Assembly (NCBI GenBank): GCA_965232285.1
Contig: CBDDPL010000004.1
Coordinates: 1,240,001 to 1,304,000, forward strand
Source of the DNA: Denitrobaculum sp965232285
Lineage (GTDB): Bacteria > Pseudomonadota > Alphaproteobacteria > Kiloniellales > Kiloniellaceae
Direction: 5' to 3'
DNA: 64,000 nucleotides
Part shown: positions 43,285 through 51,321 of the stretch, one piece after another
Layout: every line of letters begins with the position of its first letter
Numbering within the stretch: the first letter of the stretch is position 1
Notes under the pieces: generated by a model
What the model was told of the DNA's origin: nothing
The model's input: the letters and a program-made list of their open reading frames with translations, nothing else
Databases searched by the model: none
Program-made: the position numbers and the translations under genes

Positions 43285-44280
43285 ATGACCGATTTCGTTG
43301 TCGCCGCGCTCTACAAGTTTGCGCCCCTGCCGGATTTTGAAGAGCTGCGCGCGCCTCTGGCGGCGCTTTGCGGGGAAAAGGGAGTCATGGGGACGCTGCT
43401 GCTGGCCCGAGAGGGCATCAACGGGACCATTGCAGGCACCCGCGCAGGCATCGACGCGGTGCTTGATCATTTGCGCGCCGACAGCCGCCTGGCCGACCTG
43501 GAGCACAAGGAAAGCCGCGCCTCCGAGATGCCGTTCCATCGTATGAAGGTACGCCTGAAAAAGGAAATCGTGACCCTGGGGCTGCCCGCGGTGGACCCGA
43601 ATCTGAAGGTTGGCCGCTATATCCGCCCGGAAGACTGGAACGCCCTGATCTCGGACCCTGAGGTGCTGGTGATCGACACCCGCAATGACTACGAGGTGGG
43701 GATCGGCAGCTTCGAGGGGGCCGAAGATCCGAAGACCGCGAGCTTTCGGGAGTTTCCCGACTATGTCCGGCAGAAGCTCGACCCCAAGAAGCACCGCAAG
43801 GTCGCCATGTTCTGTACCGGCGGTATTCGCTGCGAGAAGGCGTCGTCCTTCATGCTCGAAGAGGGTTTCGATGAGGTTTATCACCTGCAGGGCGGTATCC
43901 TGAAGTACCTGGAAACCGTGCCTGAGTCCGAGAGCCTCTGGCGGGGCGAGTGCTTTGTCTTCGACGGTCGGGTTGCCGTAACCCACGGTCTGGAGGAAGG
44001 CAGCTACAGCGAATGCCGAAGCTGCCGGGCGCCGCTGTCCGTGGCAGACCGCCGCTCGCCGCTCTATGAATGCGGTATTTCCTGCTCTGCCTGCTATCAT
44101 GACCTGACTGAGGAAAAGCGCGCGCGCAATCGTGAGCGTCAACGGCAGGTTCTGCTGGCGGCGGAGCGCAACGAGAGTCATTTCGGCCCGCATCGGAAGG
44201 TGCGGGAGAAACGCAGATCCGAGCCGCAGATCCGGACAACGGACGCGGTCGCGACCAGCCTTGACCGGGAGGCATCATGA
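43285..44280 (+). CDS. trhO: tRNA uridine(34) hydroxylase, rhodanese family
   Basis: 331 residues. N-terminal domain FVVAALYKFAPLPDFEELRAPLAAL and EGINGTIAGTRAGIDAVL..., then a rhodanese domain with VLVIDTRNDYEVGIGSFEGAEDP and active Cys177 in MFCTGGIRCEKASSFMLEEGFDEVYHLQGGILKYLE. The C-terminal extension has a four-cysteine cluster (YSECRSCRAPLS...YECGISCSACYH). Makes 5-hydroxyuridine in tRNA. Its last 4 bases overlap the GST start. Confidence 0.94.
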   Translation: MTDFVVAALYKFAPLPDFEELRAPLAALCGEKGVMGTLLLAREGINGTIAGTRAGIDAVLDHLRADSRLADLEHKESRASEMPFHRMKVRLKKEIVTLGLPAVDPNLKVGRYIRPEDWNALISDPEVLVIDTRNDYEVGIGSFEGAEDPKTASFREFPDYVRQKLDPKKHRKVAMFCTGGIRCEKASSFMLEEGFDEVYHLQGGILKYLETVPESESLWRGECFVFDGRVAVTHGLEEGSYSECRSCRAPLSVADRRSPLYECGISCSACYHDLTEEKRARNRERQRQVLLAAERNESHFGPHRKVREKRRSEPQIRTTDAVATSLDREAS

Positions 44281-44954
44281 AACTGCCGATCCTCTACAGC
44301 TTTCGCCGTTGTCCCTATGCCATGCGGGCACGCATGGCTCTGGCGGTCGCCAATATCGAGTGCGAACTGCGCGAGGTGGTCTTGCGCGATAAACCGGTTT
44401 CCATGCTGGAGCTCTCGCCCAAGGGCACCGTGCCGGTCATGTTGCTGCCGGACGGCCAGGTGCTCGAAGAGAGCATGGACATCATCCACTGGGCCATGGA
44501 GCAGTCGAACATCCGTCGTTGGTCCTGGCCTCTGCAGGACCCGGCGACCAAGGCGCCGGCCTATGGTTTGATCGAAGAGAACGACGGTCCCTTCAAGGTC
44601 ATGTTGGACCGCTACAAGTACGCGGACCGCTACCCGGAGCAGGATTCGCGGATATGCCGGGATCTGGCCGAGCAGTTTTTGAAGAAACTCGAGTTACGCC
44701 TCAGCCACTCGCCCTATCTCTTTGGGAACGACCCCTCTCTGGTCGACATCGCCATCTTCCCCTTCGTGCGGCAGTTCGCGCGGGTGGACATGGCGTGGTT
44801 CGAGACCACGTCTTATAGCGCGCTGCGGCGCTGGCTGGAGGACCTGGAGAGCGGGCGTCTCTTTACCTCGATCATGCGCCGTCACGCGGCCTGGAACGCG
44901 GGAGATTCGGTCACTTACTTCCTGGGTGACGAGGTCGAACAGCAGGCGGTCTGA
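44277..44954 (+). CDS. Glutathione S-transferase-like protein
   Basis: 225 residues. N-terminal thioredoxin fold with RRCPYAMRARMALAVANIECELREVVLRDKP and the SPKGTVPVMLLPDGQVLEESMDIIHW glutathione site, then a helical C-terminal domain. Start ATG 44277 is coupled to trhO (ATGA overlap). Confidence 0.9.
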   Translation: MKLPILYSFRRCPYAMRARMALAVANIECELREVVLRDKPVSMLELSPKGTVPVMLLPDGQVLEESMDIIHWAMEQSNIRRWSWPLQDPATKAPAYGLIEENDGPFKVMLDRYKYADRYPEQDSRICRDLAEQFLKKLELRLSHSPYLFGNDPSLVDIAIFPFVRQFARVDMAWFETTSYSALRRWLEDLESGRLFTSIMRRHAAWNAGDSVTYFLGDEVEQQAV

Positions 44955-44964
44955 CGGCTGGATA

Positions 44965-45861
44965 TTACAGGTCGCGGACGAGGCGGAAGCCGATCAGGAT
45001 GTGCTTGAGGTTTTCCGGCCGGGCGTGCCGGGCGGCGGCGCGGCAGACGCCGCAGCCACTGTCGTCCCAGGAGCCACCCTTGACCAGGAAGCGCCCGGGG
45101 TTGCCGGGGCTGGCGGTCCATTCAAAAACCTGGCCTGCGCCGTCCAGCATCCCGAAGGGACTCTGACCCTGCGGGAAAGAGCCGGCGGGCAGGGTGTCGA
45201 AGGGGCCCCGGTCGTGACTGTTGAGCTTGGCCGGGTCGAAGTCGTCACCCCAGGGAAAGATCCGTCCGTCGGTGCCGCGGGCCGCCTTTTCCCATTCCAG
45301 TTCGTTTGGCAGGCGCCAGTCCTGCCCGGTCCGGCGCGAAAGCCACTTTGCATAGGCGCGCGCGTCGTCGTGCGAGACCAGCACGACCGGATGCTTTTCC
45401 CGGCCGGCGGGCGGGCGGCCGTCGCGCCAGGCATGACGCCGGGTGCGTTCATAGGGATGGATAAGGCCGTAGCCTTTCCAGGTGCTGGCCGAGACGTCCG
45501 GGGCCGGATGGCCGGTCTCTTCGACGAAGCGGGCATAGTCCGCATTGGTGATGGTGGTTCTGGTGATGGCGAAGCCTGGAAGGCTCTTTTTGCCCCGGGG
45601 GCGCTCGCGGTCGTACCAGCCGTTCTGGCGGGTCACGCTGTGGCCATAGGCGGCTTCATCGAGCCGGTAGCCGATCTCTCGTTCGGCGGCATCGGAGCCG
45701 GCGATGAAGCTGCCCGCGGCGACCGTGACGCTTTCCGGCGGCGTAAGCGGCACGACTTGACTCTGGGCATGGCTCTGCTGGCAGGCGGTAAGAAGGAGCA
45801 TCGAGGCAAGGCCCCACAGCCATCCCTTGAAGCCTTGTTGCGCGCGAGGTCCTGAGGTCAC
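44965..45861 (-). CDS. SUMF1/FGE-fold lipoprotein, non-canonical
   Basis: 298 residues. Start GTG 45861 is supported by GGAG six bases away and by the lipoprotein signal (SMLLLTACQQ) that follows; an ATG at 45927 is a poorer option. Sulfatase-modifying-factor fold: AGSFIAGSDAAEREIGYRLDEAAY, KLPGFAITRTTITNADYARFVEETGH, HPVVLVSHDDARAYAKWLSRRTGQDWRLPNELEWEKAARG, VKGGSWDDSGCGVCRAAARHA. The usual copper-site cysteine spacing is replaced by CGVC, so it is unlikely to be a true formylglycine-generating enzyme. No sulfatase is adjacent. Confidence 0.82.
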   Translation of the reverse strand: MTSGPRAQQGFKGWLWGLASMLLLTACQQSHAQSQVVPLTPPESVTVAAGSFIAGSDAAEREIGYRLDEAAYGHSVTRQNGWYDRERPRGKKSLPGFAITRTTITNADYARFVEETGHPAPDVSASTWKGYGLIHPYERTRRHAWRDGRPPAGREKHPVVLVSHDDARAYAKWLSRRTGQDWRLPNELEWEKAARGTDGRIFPWGDDFDPAKLNSHDRGPFDTLPAGSFPQGQSPFGMLDGAGQVFEWTASPGNPGRFLVKGGSWDDSGCGVCRAAARHARPENLKHILIGFRLVRDL

Positions 45862-45960
45862 GGCGATCTCCGTTTGTCCGAAACGACCGTCCGCATAGTA
45901 GTGTGCGGCCGCATCACCGGGGATCACATCTGCGCGCGTGACAGCCGCGCGGCAGGCTTG

Positions 45961-46530
45961 TCAGAGGATGGGGGCGATTGCCGCGTCGGCGATGTTCTGC
46001 AGGAGCTGCCGCTCGGGGCGGGAGCGGGACAGGACCCGCAGCCCCATTACGTTGGAGAGCATGGACTGTGCGGTTTTACGGGCATCCAGCTCCGCATCGA
46101 TGCTGCCGTCAGCCTGGCCGGCGGTGATGTTGGCGTAGAAGAAAGTCTCGATGCTCTTCAGGCTTTTGGCCACCGCCGCGCGCATGGCCGTGTCGTGCAT
46201 CTCCAGTTCCAGGGCGGTGTTGACGATGAAACAGCCTCGGGTGCCGTCTTCTGAGCTGCCTTCCTCGACCAGCTTGGCAAACCAGCCGCGGATCGCTTCG
46301 ACCGGCGGGCGCTCGCTGTTCATCCCGCATTCCCGGCGCTGGTCGTAGCGTTCGTAGGCCAGCCGGAACAGCGTACGTTTGTCGCCGAAGGTGCCATAGA
46401 GACTGCCGCGCTGGATCTGCATGGCGTCGACGAGATCGTGCACGGAGGTCCCCGCGTAACCGTGGGTCCAAAAGGCATTCATGGCCCGCTCAAGGGCCTC
46501 GTCGGTATCGAATTCTTTGGTTCGCGCCAT
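45961..46530 (-). CDS. TetR family regulator
   Basis: 189 residues. HTH: DTDEALERAMNAFWTHGYAGTSVHDLVDAMQIQRGSLYGTFGDKRTLFRLAYERYD. C-terminus is an AcuR/YcdC-like ligand domain. AGGTGA precedes ATG 46530. Divergent from the Mpo1-like gene 230 bases away; its target is unknown. Confidence 0.9.
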   Translation of the reverse strand: MARTKEFDTDEALERAMNAFWTHGYAGTSVHDLVDAMQIQRGSLYGTFGDKRTLFRLAYERYDQRRECGMNSERPPVEAIRGWFAKLVEEGSSEDGTRGCFIVNTALELEMHDTAMRAAVAKSLKSIETFFYANITAGQADGSIDAELDARKTAQSMLSNVMGLRVLSRSRPERQLLQNIADAAIAPIL

Positions 46531-46761
46531 TGTTCACCTGCCACACCGCCTGGATCTGGTCCGAGTTCGACAAGACAGATCAGATTCACAAGTACGGCAG
46601 ATCGCTCTCGGCGATTCCGTCTAAACTTCATCTGATCTCGCGGTGCGCCGACAAATTGTAATATTCTTCTGGCGAAGGCAATAGGCAATGGCCGAGTGGG
46701 CTTTGCTTGGAGTCAAGCGGTCGATGACTTAGCCTATGGGGGCCAGGAGAGAGGAAAGGAC

Positions 46762-47325
46762 ATGACTTCTGCCAGCCTCTTCGAATCGCAGATGGCGATG
46801 TACACGACCTATCACAGGGATCCACGGAATCGCCTGACCCATTTCTTCGGGATTCCGGCGATCGTCCTTTCGCTGCTGATTCTTCTGGCTCTTGTCCGAT
46901 TTCCGCTGGCCGGATTTGAGCTTTCTCTCGCTTTTGTGATCGGCCTGGCTGTCCTGTTGCTTTGGATCGCTCTCGATCTGGCTATCGGCGCGGCCATGTC
47001 GCTGTTTCTCGTCCCGGCCTGGGCTTTGTCCGAGTGGCTCGCGGCGACGGCCTCGTCAGGGGCGATCTGGAGCCTTTTCGGCGTGCTGTTCGTCGGTGGC
47101 TGGATTCTGCAGCTTTGGGGGCACGTCTACGAAGGGCGGCGGCCGGCCCTGGTCAGCAATCTGTTCCAGGCGCTGATCGGTCCCATGTTCCTGGCGGCGG
47201 AGGTCTTTTTTGCGCTGGGCCTGAAACGGGATCTCAAGCGACGCATCGAGGAGGTCATCGAGCTGCGCTACGCGGACTTCGCCGAGACCGGCAGGCACTC
47301 TGCCGATTCCCCGCAGTCTCAATAA
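46762..47325 (+). CDS. Mpo1/DUF962-like membrane protein
   Basis: 187 residues, four hydrophobic segments. MYTTYHRDPRNRLTHFFGIPAIVLSLLI contains the conserved Tyr-His-His pattern of DUF962, whose yeast member Mpo1 is a 2-hydroxy fatty acid alpha-dioxygenase with an iron centre. Start ATG 46762 (GGAAAGG upstream), not the in-frame 46696. The next gene (SCP2) converges with it 6 bases away. Confidence 0.85.
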   Translation: MTSASLFESQMAMYTTYHRDPRNRLTHFFGIPAIVLSLLILLALVRFPLAGFELSLAFVIGLAVLLLWIALDLAIGAAMSLFLVPAWALSEWLAATASSGAIWSLFGVLFVGGWILQLWGHVYEGRRPALVSNLFQALIGPMFLAAEVFFALGLKRDLKRRIEEVIELRYADFAETGRHSADSPQSQ

Positions 47326-47331
47326 GGCCGC

Positions 47332-47634
47332 TCAGCTTTCCAGCATGTTGCTGAGCTTCATGACCACGCCTTTCGAGCCGCTGACTTTGATCTTCCCGGT
47401 CATGAAGGCGAGAGTCGGGTCCAGGCTGCCGTTCATCAGCTTTTCGAGGTTGTCGCTGCTCAGGCCGACGGTCGCGTCGCTCTCATCGTCGTCGTTGCTG
47501 AAGACCGCCGGGCTTTCGGTGCCGTCCCAGAGGATGATGCCCAGGTCATTGATGTCGAACTTCACCCGGTAACCCAGCGGCAGGTTTTCCGCCGCGCGGC
47601 TCTCAATGAGACGGGTCATTTCCTCTAAGGTCAC
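47332..47634 (-). CDS. SCP2 sterol-carrier domain protein
   Basis: 100 residues: VKFDINDLGIILWDGTESPAVFSNDDDESDATVGLSSDNLEKLMNGSLDPTLAFMTGKIKVSGSKGVVMKLSNML, a complete SCP-2 lipid-binding fold. Start GTG 47634 fits GAGGGGG seven bases upstream. A longer frame to 47757 would add a non-conserved tail. Confidence 0.85.
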   Translation of the reverse strand: MTLEEMTRLIESRAAENLPLGYRVKFDINDLGIILWDGTESPAVFSNDDDESDATVGLSSDNLEKLMNGSLDPTLAFMTGKIKVSGSKGVVMKLSNMLES

Positions 47635-48001
47635 CAGGGTACCCCCTCTTCGCGCTCCAACTCTTTCCGCGTCGCCGATCCTAAAGTTGTCACCTTGCAA
47701 AGAGGTGAAGCCCCGCTCTCGGACGTAGACGGCCCATAGATATATAAAATGTTTCATTCATGCACCAGAGCCTCCTGTTATCGGGCCCGGCCGTACCGTG
47801 ATGTCGGCTGCCCTGCGCGAAGGTTGCGAGGATCGACATGATTTTCATATGTTAGCTTATGATTTCGCGTTTGATTTTCCCGCTCGGAAGACCCACATTA
47901 CCGCCGTCGTCCTGTGAACGTGGCAGCCAGAAAACAGGATGGAAAAGCCGGCAGCTTGCTAAAAGCCGGAGGTGGGGCGCCAGAGGGAGGCAGATGCCGG
48001 T
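47635..48001. other. Intergenic region, no gene recognised
   Basis: About 370 bases between two divergent genes. AT-rich segments lie near 47740-47760 and 47840-47885; the right-hand end has GGGAGG eleven bases before the next start. A cysteine-rich frame at 47914-48123 overlaps the next gene out of frame and was rejected. Confidence 0.45.
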
Positions 48002-48643
48002 ATGCTGTTTGTTCGTCGGATGACCAGGCTAAGTGCCTGTATCTTCGCATTGACGATTTTTTTTGCGGTTGTTCCTGCGCGTGCTGCGGACCTGCCGATC
48101 AGTGCTTTCTTTGGTGTCTTTGAGGGCGAAACCACCTTTCTGACGGCGACCGGCGCCAAGAAGCGGGGCATCTCGGTCTCGATCAGTCCGGTGCCGGAGG
48201 CTGCACCGGGGGTCGAGGGGGTCGAAGTCTCCTGGACGACCCTGACCAAACGCGATGACGGCACTTTCAAGGCAAAGACACATCATGCCGTCTTCGTTCC
48301 GGCCGATCCGGCGGGGACGATCTTCGTTGCGACCGAGTCGAGCGGCGACGCGGATGCGATCGATAAATCGGATGACGGCGAGCAGGCGGCCGAGAAACCC
48401 GCGCCCACGACTGAACTGCGTTCGCCGAAGGATCCGCGCGGCACGGCGCCCTATCTGTGGGGCCGGATCAGCGAGAGCACCTTTTCGGTCTTCGTGGTGG
48501 TCGTCGCCGAGGATGGCGGCTACGAAATTCAGATCTACGACCGGACCCTGACCGAAGACGGCATGACCCTGGTCTACTCCCGCGACCGTGCCGGCGAACA
48601 CCTCAAGCTAATCGAGGCTTTCCTGAAGCAGACGGCCGGCTGA
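48002..48643 (+). CDS. Secreted protein, unknown function
   Basis: 213 residues. Signal peptide (MTRLSACIFALTIFFAVVPARAADLP) and a mature part with DLPISAFFGVFEGETTFLTATGAKKRGISVSISPVPEAAPGVEGVEVSWTTL at the start. A Glu/Asp/Lys-rich linker lies in the middle. The C-terminal half (FSVFVVVVAEDGGYEIQIYDRTLTEDGMTLVYSRDRAGEHLKLIEAFLK) may be a beta-sandwich. No family recognised. ATG 48002 or ATG 48020. Confidence 0.7.
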   Translation: MLFVRRMTRLSACIFALTIFFAVVPARAADLPISAFFGVFEGETTFLTATGAKKRGISVSISPVPEAAPGVEGVEVSWTTLTKRDDGTFKAKTHHAVFVPADPAGTIFVATESSGDADAIDKSDDGEQAAEKPAPTTELRSPKDPRGTAPYLWGRISESTFSVFVVVVAEDGGYEIQIYDRTLTEDGMTLVYSRDRAGEHLKLIEAFLKQTAG

Positions 48644-48690
48644 GGCGCTGTTCGAGACACCGGGAGATCGCTGAAGAATAAGGTGAAAAA

Positions 48691-48714
48691 GCCCCGCCGG
48701 ATGTCCGGCGGGGC
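48691..48714 (-). terminator. Rho-independent terminator, minus strand
   Basis: GCCCCGCCGG pairs with CCGGCGGGGC around ATGT; on the minus strand TTTTTC follows immediately. The secreted-protein gene ends at 48643 on the other strand, so it may also stop that. Confidence 0.8.
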
Positions 48715-48820
48715 AGTTTCCCAATGGAGCTCAAACTAGGGGTAGATTTGAGCACGGCCTCCAGGATTACACGTGAGTGTCACCGAGAGTTTAAACTCGG
48801 GATTTCGCAAAAAAGCCTCT
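48691..48820 (-). ncRNA. Candidate minus-strand small RNA with three hairpins
   Basis: Reading the minus strand from about 48820: hairpin CCGAG...CTCGG around the palindrome GAGTTTAAACTC (48782-48799); then hairpin GCTCAAA (48747-48753) - 11-nt loop with TCTACCCCTAG - TTTGAGC (48729-48735); then the 10-bp terminator stem of GC-rich bases followed by TTTTTC. No gene on this strand lies upstream, so the terminator should belong to an unannotated transcript. The 5' end is not located. The CCCC-containing loop resembles anti-SD loops of alphaproteobacterial sRNAs, but no family is recognised. Confidence 0.5.
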
Positions 48821-49021
48821 CAAAACTCCTGCGTATCCGGTCTTTTCCGGCCTCCCCGAGCCGGTATCTGTCGGGACTGTGATAACGCCCCCATTTTACA
48901 GCCTGCGCCGGGCTGATAAGCTAACGTCAATCCTATTCGGTCTTCATTTCTGGTGCGCAGGCAGAGCCGCGCTGCCTCGAGAAGACCAGTCACGAAAATG
49001 AAATCGATGAGAAGGGCGGAA

Positions 49022-49372
49022 ATGAGACGGCATCACGATATGGGCGGCCTGGAAGCCGGCCCGGTGGAGCAGAACGAGCATGACTACGCACCCTGGGAAA
49101 AGCGGGTAGACGCCATCCTGCGTCTGCTGTCGGCACCCGGACGGCGGATCATCACGGTCGATGAACTGCGCCGGGGCATCGAAGAACTTGGGCCCGGTGC
49201 CTATGACGAAATGAGCTACTACGAGCGCTGGATCGCCTCGGTCACGAATAACCTGATCGAAAAGGGCGTGCTGAACGTCGATGAACTGGGCCAGAAGATG
49301 GCCGAGGTCGAAGCGCGCTGGGACGCGGACCGTGCGGCGAAGAATCAGGCTGCCGGGGAGAGCGTCCAGTGA
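49022..49372 (+). CDS. Nitrile hydratase / thiocyanate hydrolase-like beta subunit, N-terminal half
   Basis: 116 residues. Begins MRRHHDMGGLEAGPV, as nitrile hydratase beta subunits do (HDMGG), then EKRVDAILRLLS and GAYDEMSYYERWIASVTNNLIEKGVL, where the conserved YYERW contains a beta-subunit Arg near the active site. The usual beta subunit is about 220 residues; here the second half is a separate gene 4 bases later (overlapping stop/start). Start ATG 49022 has AAGGG upstream; earlier ATG codons at 48998 and 49007 are less likely. Confidence 0.85.
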   Translation: MRRHHDMGGLEAGPVEQNEHDYAPWEKRVDAILRLLSAPGRRIITVDELRRGIEELGPGAYDEMSYYERWIASVTNNLIEKGVLNVDELGQKMAEVEARWDADRAAKNQAAGESVQ

Positions 49373-49662
49373 CTTCCGGTCTTTCCATTGGCAGCAAGGT
49401 GCGCGTCACCCGCGCTTTCCCGCCCGGCCACGTTCGCACGCCGTTCTTTGTGCGCGGCAAGACCGGCGTGATCACTGAAATCGCCGGTGTCTTTCCCAAC
49501 CCCGAAGAGCTGGCTTACGGCCGTGACGGTCTGCCCGAGAAAACGCTGTTCCGCGTGACCTTCCGGCAGGATGAACTCTGGCCTGACTACGCGGGGCCCG
49601 CGGACGACACAACGGTCGTCGACATTTTCGAACACTGGCTGAGCGAAGCCGAAGGAGACTGA
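49369..49662 (+). CDS. Nitrile hydratase / thiocyanate hydrolase-like beta subunit, C-terminal half
   Basis: 97 residues, SH3-like barrel: IGSKVRVTRAFPPGHVRTPFFVRGKTGVITEIAGVFPNPEELAYG...LFRVTFRQDELW. HxRxPxFVRGKxG matches the second conserved beta-subunit Arg region of nitrile hydratases. The start (GTG 49369) overlaps the previous gene's stop. Confidence 0.88.
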   Translation: MTSGLSIGSKVRVTRAFPPGHVRTPFFVRGKTGVITEIAGVFPNPEELAYGRDGLPEKTLFRVTFRQDELWPDYAGPADDTTVVDIFEHWLSEAEGD

Positions 49663-49666
49663 TAGC

Positions 49667-50311
49667 ATGTCCGACCATCATCACCACGGTGATCACGACC
49701 ATCATCAGCCGCATCCTTTCCAGCCGGATCTGGAAGACGGTGACTACAGCTACCACCAGGTCATGACCGAGGCTGTGGCGGAACTTCTGCTCGAAAAGGC
49801 GGTCTTCACTCCGGAAGAGTTGCGCCAGACGCTGGAATCCATCGATGCGAAGTCGCCTGCCTTCGGCGCCCGCGTCGTGGCGCGCGCCTGGGTCGATGCC
49901 GACTTCAAGGCGCGGTTGCTCCAGGATGTCAATGCCGCGGCGGCGGAGCTCGGGATCGATGCGGGCGGCATTCCCATCCGGGCGGTGGAGAACACGGATC
50001 AGGTCCACAACGTCATCGTCTGCACCCTCTGCTCCTGCTATCCCCGCCTGCTGATCGGACTGCCGCCGGACTGGTATAAGGCGCGCGCCTATCGCAGCCG
50101 CGTGGTGCGCGAACCCCGGACGGTGCTCGAGGAATTCGGGACGACAATCCCCGAGGAAATGGAGCTGCGGGTGCACGACAGCACTGCCGACCTGCGCTAC
50201 ATGGTTCTGCCGGCCCGGCCGGTGGGAACGGAGGATCTCGACGAGGAGGCGCTCGCGGCCCTGGTCACCCGGGACTGTATGATCGGGACGGCGGTTCCGA
50301 AGCTAAATTAA
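49667..50311 (+). CDS. Nitrile hydratase alpha-like catalytic subunit with His-rich N-terminus
   Basis: 214 residues. Starts MSDHHHHGDHDHHQPHPF, a tract of 8-9 histidines likely to bind cobalt, then the alpha-subunit fold. The metal site is VCTLCSCYP: Cys119, Cys122, Ser123, Cys124. Thr in VCTLCSC is typical of the cobalt type (Fe types have Ser). Order N-beta, C-beta, alpha with three short genes matches thiocyanate hydrolase (scnB-scnA-scnC) and the three-subunit nitrile hydratases. No activator gene follows, so the His tract may aid metal loading. Confidence 0.9.
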   Translation: MSDHHHHGDHDHHQPHPFQPDLEDGDYSYHQVMTEAVAELLLEKAVFTPEELRQTLESIDAKSPAFGARVVARAWVDADFKARLLQDVNAAAAELGIDAGGIPIRAVENTDQVHNVIVCTLCSCYPRLLIGLPPDWYKARAYRSRVVREPRTVLEEFGTTIPEEMELRVHDSTADLRYMVLPARPVGTEDLDEEALAALVTRDCMIGTAVPKLN

Positions 50312-50446
50312 CCTATACGTCAATTTCTTTACCTATAGTGTCGACAGGCTTGCGAAAGCAGGCCATAGTTCGGATCCTGGAGCGGGCGTGAGGGCGCCTG
50401 ACGAGCGAAGGTGTCTTCGCACAGCGAGCGGAAGGGGCTGAGCATC

Positions 50447-51295
50447 ATGTCGGATCTATCGGGAAAGACGCTTTTCATCACCGGAGCCTCCCGGGGCATC
50501 GGCCTCGCGATCGCCAAGCGGGCGGCGCAGGACGGCGCCAATGTCGCGGTTGCGGCCAAGACCGCGGAGCCGCACCCCAGGCTGCCGGGGACCATCTATA
50601 CGGCGGCCGAGGAGATCGAGGCGGCGGGGGGCAAGGCCTTGCCCCTGGTCTGTGACATCCGCTTCGAAGAGCAGGTCGAGGCGGCGGTGGCCAAGACCGT
50701 CGAGACCTTCGGCGGTCTGGACATCTGTATCAACAACGCGAGCGCGATCCAGCTAACGCCTACGCTGGAAACGGACATGAGGCGCTACGACCTGATGCAC
50801 AGCATCAACACCCGGGGCACCTTCCTGGTTTCCAAGACCTGTGTTCCGCACTTGAAGAAGGCGGAAAACCCACATGTGCTCAATCTCTCTCCGCCGCTGG
50901 ATATGAAGCCCAAGTGGTTCGCCGGTCATGTGGCCTACACCATGGCCAAGTTCGGTATGTCCATGTGCGTGCTGGGCATGGCGGAGGAGTACCGGAAGGA
51001 CGGCATTGCCTTTAATGCGCTCTGGCCCCGGACCGCGATCCGCACCGCGGCGGTGCAGAACATTCTGGGAGGTGACGAGGCCATGCGGCGCTGCCGCAAT
51101 GTCGAGATCCTGTCTGACGCGGCGCATGTGATCCTGACGCGGCCGTCACGGGAATTCACCGGCAACTTCTGTCTCGATGACATCGTGCTGGCCTCGGCGG
51201 GGATCACCGATCTCTCCGGCTACGCCGACGTTCCGGACGAGGAACTGATGCCCGACTTCTTCGTGCCCGACGACATGCCGCCGCCGAAGGTTTGA
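50447..51295 (+). CDS. Short-chain dehydrogenase (HSDL2-like)
   Basis: 282 residues. GASRGIGLAIAKRAAQDGANVAVAAK (NAD-binding), NNASAIQL, and the catalytic YTMAKFGMS (Tyr-x-x-x-Lys) with Ser in LNLSPPLD. The long form resembles human HSDL2 and bacterial homologues. ATG 50447 (GGAAGGGG upstream). 135 bases after the hydratase set, so co-transcription is possible. Confidence 0.9.
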   Translation: MSDLSGKTLFITGASRGIGLAIAKRAAQDGANVAVAAKTAEPHPRLPGTIYTAAEEIEAAGGKALPLVCDIRFEEQVEAAVAKTVETFGGLDICINNASAIQLTPTLETDMRRYDLMHSINTRGTFLVSKTCVPHLKKAENPHVLNLSPPLDMKPKWFAGHVAYTMAKFGMSMCVLGMAEEYRKDGIAFNALWPRTAIRTAAVQNILGGDEAMRRCRNVEILSDAAHVILTRPSREFTGNFCLDDIVLASAGITDLSGYADVPDEELMPDFFVPDDMPPPKV

Positions 51296-51321
51296 AGCCG
51301 AAGATCTGAGAAGGGCAGGGG

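Larger units (their letters stand above)
48644..49021. other. Intergenic region with minus-strand structured RNA candidate
   Basis: About 380 bases. Contains the minus-strand terminator (48691-48714), two further hairpins (48729-48753, 48782-48799) and a GC-rich left side of the nitrile hydratase set; the remainder 48810-49020 has no clear gene and would hold promoters for both directions. Confidence 0.5.

Noticed and set aside
47914..48123. 69-codon cysteine-rich open frame
   Set aside because: It overlaps the signal peptide of the secreted protein in another frame and its cysteines come from TGC/TGT-rich shadow.
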